Shown here: positions 15,717 to 24,674 of the stretch, piece after piece
How positions within the stretch are numbered: position 1 is the first letter of the stretch
Layout: every line of letters begins with the position of its first letter
NCBI GenBank assembly: GCA_900551075.1
Contig: URVB01000025.1
Span: 1 to 49,379 of the forward strand
Direction of reading: 5' to 3'
Source of the DNA: an uncultured Blautia sp.
GTDB taxonomy: Bacteria > Bacillota > Clostridia > Lachnospirales > Lachnospiraceae
Length of the DNA: 49,379 nt
The notes under the pieces: generated by a model
Databases searched by the model: none
What the model was told of the DNA's origin: nothing
What the model saw: only the letters and a program-made list of their open reading frames with translations
Program-made: the position numbers and the translations under genes

Positions 15717-16463
15717 ATGAAAAATTATATATTGGAGGCTTGTGTGGATTCTGTGGAATCTGCACTGGCAGCACAGGACGGGGGCGCCACAAGACTTGAA
15801 CTGTGCAGCAACCTGATCATCGGGGGGACAACTCCCAGTCCGTGTCTTTTTGAAGAGATACGGGAATTATCGGGAATCTGCACACATATTCTCATACGTC
15901 CGCGATTCGGCGATTTTTGCTACACAGAATATGAGTTCCACGTAATGCGCAGAGAGGTGGGGAACTTCCGGAAGCTCGGTGCGGACGGCGTTGTCATCGG
16001 TATCCTTCGTCCTGACGGAATGTTGGACGTGGAACGGATGAAAATTCTTATGGAGGAAGCCGGGAACATGTCTGTCACTCTGCACAGGGCATTCGACGTA
16101 TGCGTAGATCCTTTTGAAGCTCTGGAGCAGGCAAAGGAACTGGGCATTGACACGGTTTTGACCTCCGGACAGAAAAATCATTGTCTGGAGGGCAGAGATA
16201 CGCTGAAAAGGCTTGTAGAAGGTGAGGACGGAAGGATCACGATTCAGGTAGGCAGCGGTGTGGATGCGGAGACGATCCGGCAGATACAGCCCTACACAAA
16301 AGCCCATGCCTTTCATATGTCAGGTAAACGAAATCTGGAAAGTGCTATGATCTACCGCAAAGAAGGGGTAAACATGGGGATTCCCTCTATCAGTGAATTT
16401 GAAATCATCAGAACAGAACAGGAAAAAATCCGGCAGGCGTGCCTGGTATTGGAAAGCCTGTAA
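15717..16463 (+). CDS. cutC: CutC family TIM-barrel protein
   Basis: The 248-residue product matches the CutC family: EACVDSVESALAAQDGGATRLELC at the N-terminus, then LIRPRFGDFCYTEYE and the ending SGKRNLESAMIYR are diagnostic. I start it at ATG 15717. The family was named for copper tolerance, but that role is disputed and its reaction is unknown. CutC genes often sit with carbohydrate-degradation genes. Here the gene follows the aminopeptidase by 19 bases and precedes the transglutaminase-like gene, so a role in glycan or glycopeptide breakdown is at least as likely as copper handling. Confidence 0.88.
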   Translation: MKNYILEACVDSVESALAAQDGGATRLELCSNLIIGGTTPSPCLFEEIRELSGICTHILIRPRFGDFCYTEYEFHVMRREVGNFRKLGADGVVIGILRPDGMLDVERMKILMEEAGNMSVTLHRAFDVCVDPFEALEQAKELGIDTVLTSGQKNHCLEGRDTLKRLVEGEDGRITIQVGSGVDAETIRQIQPYTKAHAFHMSGKRNLESAMIYRKEGVNMGIPSISEFEIIRTEQEKIRQACLVLESL

Positions 16464-16471
16464 AAATTTTG

Positions 16472-16495
16472 GCGGCAGCTTATCAGGGCTGCCGC
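16472..16495 (+). repeat. 8-bp hairpin between cutC and the transglutaminase-like gene
   Basis: GCGGCAGC (16472-16479) pairs with GCTGCCGC (16488-16495) around an 8-base loop. No T-run follows. It ends ten bases before AAGGAG and may tune translation of the next gene. Confidence 0.5.
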
Positions 16496-16516
16496 TGCCA
16501 AGAAAAGGAGAAGCCC

Positions 16517-18955
16517 ATGTTTTTGAAAAAAAGCAGAGACAGGATTATTCAGGAGTTTGACAGGTTTTGCCGGGCGCTGCCCGGTCCTTCGGAAAAAATC
16601 CAAAAGGATCTTTTATCAATGGATGAGGACACGGCCCTGGCATTAAAATTTTTATACGCAAACATGCCCTGCAGCGACGTAGGAAATTACTCCCTTGAGA
16701 CATATTTGGATTATGCCCGCCAGGGAGTTTCTCTTTGGAAAAATTCGCCATACAGAGCGGCTATCCCGGAAAACATTTTCCTGAATCATGTATTATACCA
16801 TCGTGTAAATGAAGAGGAGATCAAACCCTGCAGAAGCCTGTTTGCGGAAAAAATAGAAAAGCGGATTGCAGGAATGGATATGGAGAACGCTATTCTGGAG
16901 GTAAATTACTGGTGCGCAGGGGAAGTGTCCTATCAGTGCACAGATGACCGTACCAGTTCCGCACTGGACTGTTACCGTAAAGGATACGGACGATGCGGAG
17001 AGGAATCCGTTTTTGCCGTAAACGCACTGAGAAGTGTAGGAATACCGGCACGGCAGGTCTATGCACCAAAATGGTCCCATTGTGATGATAATCACGCATG
17101 GGTAGAAGCGTGGTGCGACGGAAAGTGGCATTATTTCGGAGCCTGTGAACCAAGACCGGTCTTAGATCAGGGATGGTTTCGAAATGCAGCCTCCAGAGCC
17201 ATGATGGTACATTCCCGCAGTGTTGAAAGCTATCATGACGGGGACAATATCGTAGGCAGAGATGGAATCACTCTTGTGGAAAACCAGCTTGCACGTTATG
17301 CAAAAACAAAAAAAATAAAGATTCGGGTAGAGGATCGGGATGGGGATACTGTACACGGAGCAGAAATTTTTGCAGAGGTGCTTAATTATTCGGAATTTTC
17401 ACCTGTTGCGAAGCTGTCAGCAGGTCCGGACGGATGTGCGGAACTGGAAACAGGACTTGGAAGTCTGCATATTCTGGCAGTTTATGGCGGCGAACAGGGG
17501 GAATGCTGGATAGATACCCGGTATGAGGAGCTGGCTTTATGTATTCTCGGCAATGAAAAAACAAAGGAGCGATGGGTGGATTTTGATATGATTGCCCCGG
17601 CAGACACAGCCTCGGAGCAGCCCCGTATATCCAAAGGGGAGGTGGCAGAAAACACCAGACGCATCGAAGAGGCTTCTGCTGTCCGAAGAGAGAAGACAGA
17701 GCAGTTCCGTCCCTCCTGGAAGGATGCTTTTTTATGCGGACAGAAGGGGCTTTTGGAGGAATATATGTCTGTGCTGTCAGACAAGGACAGGACAGACGCG
17801 GACCCGGAGGTGCTTAAGGAGCATTATGAGGAATCTCTGCCATATGCAGACGATTACCCCCGTGAGATTTTTCTTTCTTATGTGTGGAATCCAAGAGTGG
17901 CTGATGAGGTATTGACAAAATGGCGCTGCTGCATCCTGGAATATTTTGACGGCGGGCAAAAAGCGGAATTTCAAAAAAATCCAAAAGAAATCTGGAACTG
18001 GATTCAGTCCTGTCTGACTTCCAGACCGGAGAGGGAGCGTCTGACCGTATATACGGTGCCGGGAGCTGCCCTGCGCCTTGGGATTGCCGAAGAGAGCTCC
18101 CGGAAGGTATTGTTTGTAGCGATCGCAAGAACATTAGGCATTCCTGCGCGCCTGAACCCTGAGGATGCTGCTTTGGAATACTGGGAAAACGATCATTTCG
18201 TGAGAGTAAAGAAGGAATGCAGGCAGGGTGCACATCTGGTTTTCCTTGAAGGAAATGGAGACAACTGGACTTATTTTTTGAACTGGTCAGTTGCCAGGCT
18301 GGAAGAGGATGGCTATCATACCCTGAGGCTTCATGATGCCCTCTGGGAAAACGGCCGGCTGGAGGTGGACGTGGAGCCGGGAGAATACCGGGTCCTGACA
18401 TCCAACCGTCTTCCAACAGGAAATATTTTTGCAAAACGTTTTGACTTCCAAATCGGCAATGAGCAACAGAAAAAGATTTCCCTGGAAATGCGGGAGGCGT
18501 GTCTGGCAGATATGCTGGACAGACACAGTATTTCGGATTACGACCTGACTGATGCAGAGGGAACGGTGTATTCCATCGAAGCTTTGACAGGCAGCGGAAG
18601 AAGCATTCTTTTCTGGCTGGAGGTTAGCAAAGAGCCGACAGAGCATATTCTGAACGAGTTGATGGACATGCAGGAAGAATACAGGCAATGCCAGGATCAG
18701 CTTCTGTTCATCGTCCGGGGAGAGGAAGACCAAAAAGACCCGACTCTTTCCAAATGCAGAAGCCTCCTGCCTGATATAAAAATCTTCTATGGCACATTCG
18801 GCCAGGACTTGGAAATGGTTGCCCGCAGAATGTACGTGGCTCCGGAGAAGCTGCCCCTTCTGGTAGTGACCGACGGTCCGGCGTCCGGTATCTTTGCAGC
18901 CAGCGGATATTCAGTGGGAATGGCAGATATGCTGATGAGGGTTTTGAAAAGCTGA
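16517..18955 (+). CDS. large transglutaminase-like protein resembling peptide:N-glycanase
   Basis: The 812-residue protein starts at ATG 16517, six bases after AAGGAG, with no signal peptide. Residues about 120-230 form a transglutaminase core with a likely Cys160-His193-Glu211 triad (RCGEES, DDNHAWVEAW, YFGACEPRPVLDQGW). The last segment is more like peptide:N-glycanase than ordinary transglutaminases. Residues about 540-570 (VLFVAIARTLGIPARL) look like a second, degenerate core with serine at the cysteine position. The last 140 residues look like a thioredoxin/TlpA fold but lack CxxC. It may deglycosylate or cleave imported glycopeptides; that is inference from one motif and the neighbouring fucosidase. 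A protease role is the main alternative. Confidence 0.75.
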   Translation: MFLKKSRDRIIQEFDRFCRALPGPSEKIQKDLLSMDEDTALALKFLYANMPCSDVGNYSLETYLDYARQGVSLWKNSPYRAAIPENIFLNHVLYHRVNEEEIKPCRSLFAEKIEKRIAGMDMENAILEVNYWCAGEVSYQCTDDRTSSALDCYRKGYGRCGEESVFAVNALRSVGIPARQVYAPKWSHCDDNHAWVEAWCDGKWHYFGACEPRPVLDQGWFRNAASRAMMVHSRSVESYHDGDNIVGRDGITLVENQLARYAKTKKIKIRVEDRDGDTVHGAEIFAEVLNYSEFSPVAKLSAGPDGCAELETGLGSLHILAVYGGEQGECWIDTRYEELALCILGNEKTKERWVDFDMIAPADTASEQPRISKGEVAENTRRIEEASAVRREKTEQFRPSWKDAFLCGQKGLLEEYMSVLSDKDRTDADPEVLKEHYEESLPYADDYPREIFLSYVWNPRVADEVLTKWRCCILEYFDGGQKAEFQKNPKEIWNWIQSCLTSRPERERLTVYTVPGAALRLGIAEESSRKVLFVAIARTLGIPARLNPEDAALEYWENDHFVRVKKECRQGAHLVFLEGNGDNWTYFLNWSVARLEEDGYHTLRLHDALWENGRLEVDVEPGEYRVLTSNRLPTGNIFAKRFDFQIGNEQQKKISLEMREACLADMLDRHSISDYDLTDAEGTVYSIEALTGSGRSILFWLEVSKEPTEHILNELMDMQEEYRQCQDQLLFIVRGEEDQKDPTLSKCRSLLPDIKIFYGTFGQDLEMVARRMYVAPEKLPLLVVTDGPASGIFAASGYSVGMADMLMRVLKS

Positions 18956-19006
18956 TAACCGGCGTTTAACAAAACACTTCCTTATGCAAAATGACTTCAC
19001 CAAATG

Positions 19007-19036
19007 ACTTTCCGGTCTTCTTCCGGGTAGTTTTTT
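19007..19036 (+). terminator. rho-independent terminator ending the importer/glycopeptide cluster
   Basis: ACT-TT-CCGG (19007-19015) pairs with CCGG-GT-AGT (19023-19031), with one mismatch and one wobble, around a 7-base loop. Six T follow (19031-19036). It directly abuts the leuS promoter. Confidence 0.65.
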
Positions 19037-19037
19037 C

Positions 19038-19157
19038 TTGACAAATAGTAGTGCAGTCGTTAAAATTACTGATAGTGTAAGTAGCGAAAGACTGGAAAGT
19101 CAATATACAAAATGTTATTATGTAAATCTGCCTTTCGTCTCCTGGGGAGATGAAAGG
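19038..19157 (+). promoter_or_regulatory. leuS promoter and leader with a 12-bp hairpin
   Basis: TTGACA (19038-19043) and TAAAAT (19061-19066) have 17-base spacing. The leader contains CCTTTCGTCTCC (19131-19142), which pairs with 19146-19157 with one G-T wobble and a 3-base loop, followed by TTTTAT. The hairpin ends 15 bases before AGGAGG. No T-box motif is visible, so any control of leuS is by another mechanism. Confidence 0.55.
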
Positions 19158-19187
19158 TTTTATAATTTCAACAGGAGGAGAAAGAGA

Positions 19188-21602
19188 ATGGCTGCACCTT
19201 ATAATCATAAGGCTATTGAAGCAAAATGGCGTACCAACTGGGAAAAGAACCCGGTGAACGTCAACGATGGAAAGAAAGAGAAATATTACTGTCTGGATAT
19301 GTTCCCATATCCGTCCGGAAACGGACTTCATGTCGGGCACTGGAGAGGATACGTCATCTCTGATGTATGGAGCCGTTATAAAATGCTGCAGGGTTATTAT
19401 CTGATTCACCCAATGGGCTGGGATGCATTCGGGCTTCCGGCAGAAAACTATGCAATCAAAATGGGTGTACATCCGGCAATTTCCACAGCAGAGAACGTTG
19501 CAAATATCAAGCAGCAGATCAATGATATCGCGGCGATCTACGACTGGGATATGGAAGTCAACACTACAGACCCGAATTTTTACAAATGGACTCAGTGGAT
19601 TTTTGTAAAAATGTTCAAAGAGGGTCTTGCATACGAAAAGGAATTCCCGATCAACTGGTGTCCGTCCTGCAAGACAGGTCTTGCAAACGAAGAGGTTGTC
19701 AACGGCTGCTGTGAGCGCTGCGGTGCCGCCGTAACCAAGAAAAATCTTCGTCAGTGGATGCTGCGCATCACCAAATATGCAGACCGCCTTTTAAATGACC
19801 TTGATAAGCTGGATTGGCCGGAAAAGGTTAAAAAAATGCAGACAGACTGGATCGGCAAATCCTATGGCGCGGAGGTGGATTTCCCGGTAGAGGGCAGGGA
19901 TGAGAGGATTACGGTTTATACCACAAGACCGGATACACTGCACGGTGCGACCTTTATGGTTCTGGCTCCGGAGCATAAGCTTGCCGCAGGCCTTGCAACC
20001 GAAGAAACAAAAGAAGCCGTAGACAAATATATCTATGACGCTTCCATGAAATCCAATGTAGACCGTCTGCAGGATAAAGAGAAAACGGGCGTGTTTACCG
20101 GCAGTTATGCAGTGAATCCGCTGAACGGCAAAAAAATCCCGATCTGGCTGTCCGACTATGTATTGGCTGATTACGGTACAGGCGCGATTATGTGTGTACC
20201 TGCACATGATGACCGTGACTTTGAATTTGCAACGAAATTCAACATTCCGATCATTCAGGTTATTGCCAGGGATGGCAGGAAAATCAAAAATATGACAGAG
20301 GCCTACACGGATGCCTCCGGTACCATGATCAATTCCGGCGACTGGAATGGGATGGAATCCGCGGTACTCAAAAAAGAGGCGCCGATTATGATTGAGCAAA
20401 TGGGTATTGGACGCAAGACTGTGAACTACAAGCTTCGTGACTGGGTATTCTCCCGTCAGCGCTATTGGGGTGAGCCGATTCCGATTGTGCACTGTCCGAA
20501 ATGCGGTGCAGTTCCTGTACCGGAGGATCAGCTTCCGCTGACACTTCCTGAGGTGGAGAGCTATCAGCCCACAGGAACCGGAGAATCTCCGCTGGCAGCG
20601 ATTGATGAATGGGTAAATACCACCTGTCCGTGCTGCGGAGCTCCGGCAAAACGTGAGACAAATACCATGCCGCAGTGGGCCGGCTCCTCCTGGTACTTCC
20701 TGCGCTATGTAGATAATAAGAACAATGAAGAACTGGTTTCCAAGGAAAAAGCGGACAAATACCTTCCGGTAGATATGTATATTGGAGGCGTAGAGCACGC
20801 CGTACTGCATCTCCTGTATTCCAGATTCTACACCAAGTTTTTGTATGATATCGGAGCAATTGATTTTGACGAGCCGTTTACCAAACTGTTCAATCAGGGT
20901 ATGATTACCGGTAAGAACGGTATCAAGATGAGTAAGTCCAAAGGAAACGTGGTTTCTCCGGATGATCTGGTACGTGATTACGGCTGTGATTCTCTGAGAA
21001 TGTACGAGCTGTTCGTAGGACCGCCGGAACTGGATGCAGAGTGGGATGACCGCGGAATCGACGGGGTATCCCGTTTCCTGAAGCGTTTCTGGGGACTGGC
21101 TCTGGACAGCATTGAAAAAGACATTCCTGCAGCCAGGGAAATGGTGAAGATTCGTCACAGGATGGTATACGATATTACCCAGCGTCTGGAATCCTTCAGC
21201 CTGAACACGGTTATTTCCGGATTTATGGAATACAACAATAAGATGATTGATCTGGCTAAGAGGACCGGAGGCATAGACAAAGAGACTATTGAGACGGCTG
21301 TGATTCTTCTGGCGCCGTTTGCTCCGCATATTGCGGAGGAGCTTTGGGAGAAGCTGGGACATAAGGATTCTGTCTTCCATGCACAGTGGCCGGTTCATGA
21401 CGAGGAAGCCATGAAGGATGATGAGATTGAGGTTCCGGTACAGATCAATGGTAAGACCAGAGCTGTCATCAGCATCCCGGCAGAGATTTCCAAAGAAGAG
21501 GCGATTGCCAAAGGAAAAGAGGCGATTGCAGACAAACTGACCGGAAATGTAATCAAGGAAATTTATGTTCCGAAGAAGATTATCAATATTGTTATGAAAT
21601 AG
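19188..21602 (+). CDS. leuS: leucyl-tRNA synthetase
   Basis: The 804-residue class I synthetase charges tRNA-Leu. The HIGH-type motif reads HVGH (48-51) in YPSGNGLHVGHWRGY, and the KMSKS loop reads KMSKSKGNVVSPDDL. Zinc-type cysteine pairs (CPSC, CERC), the CP1 editing domain with TTRPDTLHGATFMV, and the C-terminal domain ending in a PKKIINIVMK-type tail are all visible. The start at ATG 19188 follows AGGAGG by nine bases and gives the normal bacterial N-terminus. It is monocistronic. Confidence 0.97.
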   Translation: MAAPYNHKAIEAKWRTNWEKNPVNVNDGKKEKYYCLDMFPYPSGNGLHVGHWRGYVISDVWSRYKMLQGYYLIHPMGWDAFGLPAENYAIKMGVHPAISTAENVANIKQQINDIAAIYDWDMEVNTTDPNFYKWTQWIFVKMFKEGLAYEKEFPINWCPSCKTGLANEEVVNGCCERCGAAVTKKNLRQWMLRITKYADRLLNDLDKLDWPEKVKKMQTDWIGKSYGAEVDFPVEGRDERITVYTTRPDTLHGATFMVLAPEHKLAAGLATEETKEAVDKYIYDASMKSNVDRLQDKEKTGVFTGSYAVNPLNGKKIPIWLSDYVLADYGTGAIMCVPAHDDRDFEFATKFNIPIIQVIARDGRKIKNMTEAYTDASGTMINSGDWNGMESAVLKKEAPIMIEQMGIGRKTVNYKLRDWVFSRQRYWGEPIPIVHCPKCGAVPVPEDQLPLTLPEVESYQPTGTGESPLAAIDEWVNTTCPCCGAPAKRETNTMPQWAGSSWYFLRYVDNKNNEELVSKEKADKYLPVDMYIGGVEHAVLHLLYSRFYTKFLYDIGAIDFDEPFTKLFNQGMITGKNGIKMSKSKGNVVSPDDLVRDYGCDSLRMYELFVGPPELDAEWDDRGIDGVSRFLKRFWGLALDSIEKDIPAAREMVKIRHRMVYDITQRLESFSLNTVISGFMEYNNKMIDLAKRTGGIDKETIETAVILLAPFAPHIAEELWEKLGHKDSVFHAQWPVHDEEAMKDDEIEVPVQINGKTRAVISIPAEISKEEAIAKGKEAIADKLTGNVIKEIYVPKKIINIVMK

Positions 21603-21626
21603 ATGAATGAAAGATTTCGCCAGAGC

Positions 21627-21672
21627 AGCGATAAGAGCCCGGTTCCATTTCTGGAACCGGGCTCTTATTGCT
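21627..21672. terminator. long bidirectional terminator between leuS and the cysteine-rich gene
   Basis: A 20-bp stem (21627-21646 with 21653-21672, one G-T wobble) closes a 6-base loop. Its inner 16 bp are perfect. It sits between convergent genes. T-runs are short on both strands, so strength comes from the stem. Confidence 0.75.
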
Positions 21673-21731
21673 GTTCCATGAGCCGGACAGTCTGAAAATC
21701 AATTTCGGACTATTAAAATTCAGGCTTCCAT

Positions 21732-22064
21732 TTATTTTTCGGTCTTTCTCAGGATTTCCCTCGGCGGTTCGATTTCTCTTGCTATGGTATGTTCCGTTAA
21801 TTCGGAGAGGAGCCTGATTTTTTTGTTGATAAGCAGCCGCATACAATTTGGGACATGTTCGCCGTGAGCCCGATGAATTGCTACGCATTCTTTGCAGTTT
21901 CCGTGATAGCGGCAGGCCTTTTGGCAGGGGCAGTGGTCTTTGTCCGCGTATTCTCTGCGGAATTGGGCTGCAAATTCTTCCTGGAGCCTGAGGCCCTCTG
22001 CCCGGTTTCCGCCGTGAAATTCCTCCATGGCCTTTTTCTCCAATTCATTTCCTTCGATTCTCAT
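21732..22064 (-). CDS. small cysteine-rich metal-binding-like protein
   Basis: The 110-residue protein starts at the ATG whose complement is 22062-22064, preceded by GAGGAGG. An upstream ATG would add 28 residues with no ribosome site. The centre has CPCQKACRYHGNCKECVAIH, continuing to GEHVPNCM: six cysteines and a histidine in a C-x-C-x4-C-x4-C-x2-C-x3-H-x8-C pattern. Similar motifs occur in short clostridial cytosolic proteins (DUF6485-like, from memory). The N-terminus is a charged helix. Function is unknown; a zinc or iron-sulfur site is an inference. Confidence 0.8.
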   Translation of the reverse strand: MRIEGNELEKKAMEEFHGGNRAEGLRLQEEFAAQFRREYADKDHCPCQKACRYHGNCKECVAIHRAHGEHVPNCMRLLINKKIRLLSELTEHTIAREIEPPREILRKTEK

Positions 22065-22178
22065 AAATGTTCTCCTCCTCGTTGCGTGTAATACGGTTTT
22101 GGTATACGGTACTGTTATCAATCTATCATAAAAGGAGAGGGCCTGCAATCAAAAATATTGCATGGGACAGCCCGGCTC

Positions 22179-22207
22179 TTGTAAGGTTTCCGAAATAGAG
22201 TTATAAT
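22179..22207 (+). promoter_or_regulatory. predicted promoter for the HD-domain gene
   Basis: TTGTAA (22179-22184) and TATAAT (22202-22207) have 17-base spacing, 38 bases upstream of the start codon. Confidence 0.6.
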
Positions 22208-22245
22208 AGGATGCAATATCATTTTAAAGCATAAGGAGGAAAAAC

Positions 22246-22824
22246 ATGAATGCAAATGTGACAAGAGAAGATGCCTTAAGCCTTCTGAAAAAATACAACC
22301 GGGAGCCGTTTCATATTCAGCATGCGCTGACGGTAGAAGGCGTAATGAAATGGTATGCAAAGGAATATGGGGATGATGAAGAATTCTGGGGACTTGCAGG
22401 GCTTCTCCACGACGTAGACTTTGAAAAATGGCCCGGGGAACACTGTCAAAAAGCCCCGGAGCTTTTGGCTGAGATCAATTGTCCCGAGGAATTGGTGCAT
22501 GCAGTGTGCAGCCATGGTTACGGCATCTGTTCAGAGACAGAACCGGTACTGCTCATGGAAAAGATTTTGTTTGCAGCGGATGAGCTGACCGGGTTGATCG
22601 GGGCCGCTGCACTGATGCGTCCTTCCAGGAGTGTGATGGATATGGAGACAAAAAGCCTTAAGAAAAAATTTAAGGATAAACGGTTTGCAGCAGGCTGCTC
22701 CCGGGACGTAATCACGAGAGGGGCAGAGATGCTTGGCTGGGAGCTGAATGAATTGTTTGAAAAAACAATTCTTGCCATGCGTTCCTGCGAGACGGAAGTT
22801 GCGGAAGCGATGAAAGCTCTCTGA
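22246..22824 (+). CDS. HD-domain protein, putative phosphohydrolase
   Basis: The 192-residue protein has the HD-superfamily metal motif: an early His (HIQHALTVEGVM), the HD pair in GLLHDVDFEKW, a His in CSHGYGIC and a later Asp in FAADELTGL. HD proteins hydrolyse phosphate esters, often of nucleotides. The substrate cannot be told. AAGGAGG precedes the ATG. It stands alone between two convergent neighbours. Confidence 0.85.
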   Translation: MNANVTREDALSLLKKYNREPFHIQHALTVEGVMKWYAKEYGDDEEFWGLAGLLHDVDFEKWPGEHCQKAPELLAEINCPEELVHAVCSHGYGICSETEPVLLMEKILFAADELTGLIGAAALMRPSRSVMDMETKSLKKKFKDKRFAAGCSRDVITRGAEMLGWELNELFEKTILAMRSCETEVAEAMKAL

Positions 22825-22833
22825 AATACAGTT

Positions 22834-22879
22834 GCCGGCCAGGTAGCCCCTGACCGGCAGAAATCCTGTACTGCAGGAT
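22834..22879. terminator. paired hairpins between convergent HD and rqcH genes
   Basis: GCCGGCCAGG (22834-22843) pairs with CCTGACCGGC (22849-22858) with one mismatch. ATCCTG (22863-22868) pairs with CAGGAT (22874-22879). Neither has a clear T-run, so termination is likely but not certain. Confidence 0.4.
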
Positions 22880-22886
22880 ATGATTT

Positions 22887-24635
22887 CTACTGTATTTCCT
22901 GAATACCCTCGATATCCGGGGAAGCCATGAGGGAGTAGTTGGTGTAATAGACCACAAAGCCCGGCTTTGCACCGCCCGGTTTTTTGACATGCTTTTTCTG
23001 AATATAGTCGATTTCCACCTTGGGAGCCGTACGGCCTTTGGAATAATAGGCGGCCAGACGTCCGGCTTCCTCAAAGGTGCGGTCCGGCAGCTCGCCATCT
23101 TTTGTTTTGACAACGACGTGGGAGCCTGCCATTTTTTTTGCGTGGAACCACCAGTCATTTCCTGTGGCGAATTTAAAGGTCAGCTCATCATTCTGAAAAT
23201 TGTTTTTTCCCACATAGATATCAAATCCGTCGCTGGAAACATAGTGGAAGGGCTTGGATTTCGTCTGTATTTTCTGCCCCTTTTTGCCGGCATAGTGTTT
23301 TTTGATGTAACCGTATTCGGTCAGCTCCTCCCTGATCTGGGCCAGATCACTTTCTGCGCGGGCAATATCCAGTGCATTGGAGACAGATTCCAGATGATCG
23401 ATTTCGCTCTGCGTATCTGCAAGCTGTTCCGTAAGTGCTTCCTCTGTACGCTTTAATTTTCCGTAGCGGTCAAAATACTTCCTGGCATTTTCTCCGGGAG
23501 TGAGCGTGGAATCCAGCGGAACGGTAATTTCCTCGTTGGTGTAATAATTCAAAGCCTGAAAGGATTTACAGCCTTCCTCAAGACCATACCCATAGGCGTT
23601 GATCAATTCTCCGTATACCTTATATTTTTCTTTTTTGGCGGTATCCTTCATTTGTTTTTCCTGAAGCAGGAGTTTTTTGCGGTTCCGTTCCAGGGCAGTC
23701 TGCACAATTCTGCGAAGGTCGGAGGATTTCTGGCGGATACGGGTAAGCGCATTTTTGGTTGCGTAGTAGGTTTCCAGCATGGAGGAAACCGTGGGAAATT
23801 CCTCGGCATGATATTCTGAGGCAAACTGTGTCAGCGGCAGGACTGCGTATTCCACGGGCTCTTCATTGCGGTAAATGATATTCGGGGTAAAATCCCCTTC
23901 CCTCACCTGTTCCAGAAGTCTCAGCAGTGTATGGTAAAGATGAATGGCGGCTGTTTCGGGAAGGGATTGTGCGGCATCGTTACCATCGATAGAAGCCCGG
24001 TAGCAGATTTCCTCCGCTATGACAGGACTTAAGCCGGTGAGCGTGGTATAGAGCGCTTTGGAGATATTGCAGGGCTTTTTGCAGACCTTTTCCATAAATT
24101 CCGTTTCTGTGACAGTGAGCGGATTTATTTTTTCCTGTGTTTGAGGAAGGAAGTAGTCTCTTCCGGGCAGGACCTCCCGGACAGAGCTCATGTTTGAGGA
24201 TACATGCTTGATGCTGTCCAGAATCTTCCGGTTTTCATCGCAGAAGATGATGTTGCTGTGTTTGCCCATAAGCTCCATGATCAGCATTTTTTTGCAGGGA
24301 TCGCCCATTTCATTCAAATGCTCCAGTTCAAATTCTATTACCCGCTCTAAACCGGGCTGGCGGATATGGCTGATCCTGGCACTTCCGATGTGCTTGCGCA
24401 GAAGCATACAGAAATTAGGAGCTGTGAGGGGGCCTGGTTTATTTTTGTCCGTAAAATAGATCAGCGGAAGGGAGGCACTGGCAGAGAGCAGCAGACGGCA
24501 CTGTCCGTTCGGCCCCTTACCTGTGATCAGAAGCTCGTCCGCTTCCGGCTGAGCGATTTTGCTGAACCGTCCGTTATCCAGATTTTTATGTAATTCCTGC
24601 ACCATTGCGGCAATGGTGATTCCATCAAATGCCAT
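22887..24635 (-). CDS. rqcH: Rqc2 homologue RqcH (NFACT family, ribosome quality control)
   Basis: The 582-residue NFACT protein starts MAFDGITIAAMVQEL, at an ATG preceded by AAGGAG. Domains are NFACT-N (about 1-200), a helix-hairpin and long coiled coil (about 260-440), and NFACT-R (about 455-565, with GFDIYVGKNNFQNDELTF and WWFHAKKMAGSHVVVK). RqcH binds stalled 50S subunits and recruits tRNA-Ala to add C-terminal alanine tails. The Asp97-Arg98 pair needed for tRNA recruitment in B. subtilis aligns with Glu97-Arg98 here by position. The older name is FbpA, a fibronectin-binding protein. It is divergent from yicC. Confidence 0.93.
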   Translation of the reverse strand: MAFDGITIAAMVQELHKNLDNGRFSKIAQPEADELLITGKGPNGQCRLLLSASASLPLIYFTDKNKPGPLTAPNFCMLLRKHIGSARISHIRQPGLERVIEFELEHLNEMGDPCKKMLIMELMGKHSNIIFCDENRKILDSIKHVSSNMSSVREVLPGRDYFLPQTQEKINPLTVTETEFMEKVCKKPCNISKALYTTLTGLSPVIAEEICYRASIDGNDAAQSLPETAAIHLYHTLLRLLEQVREGDFTPNIIYRNEEPVEYAVLPLTQFASEYHAEEFPTVSSMLETYYATKNALTRIRQKSSDLRRIVQTALERNRKKLLLQEKQMKDTAKKEKYKVYGELINAYGYGLEEGCKSFQALNYYTNEEITVPLDSTLTPGENARKYFDRYGKLKRTEEALTEQLADTQSEIDHLESVSNALDIARAESDLAQIREELTEYGYIKKHYAGKKGQKIQTKSKPFHYVSSDGFDIYVGKNNFQNDELTFKFATGNDWWFHAKKMAGSHVVVKTKDGELPDRTFEEAGRLAAYYSKGRTAPKVEIDYIQKKHVKKPGGAKPGFVVYYTNYSLMASPDIEGIQEIQ

Positions 24636-24674
24636 GTTGATTTCTCCTTTTTTATTAAGAATGTGCCGTTTCGT

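Noticed and set aside
19791..21398. 535-codon minus-strand frame opposite leuS
   Set aside because: It lies wholly within leuS, which has complete synthetase motifs, and its sequence is low in acidic residues with no ribosome site or known motif. A similar shadow lies opposite pfl (3683-4927).
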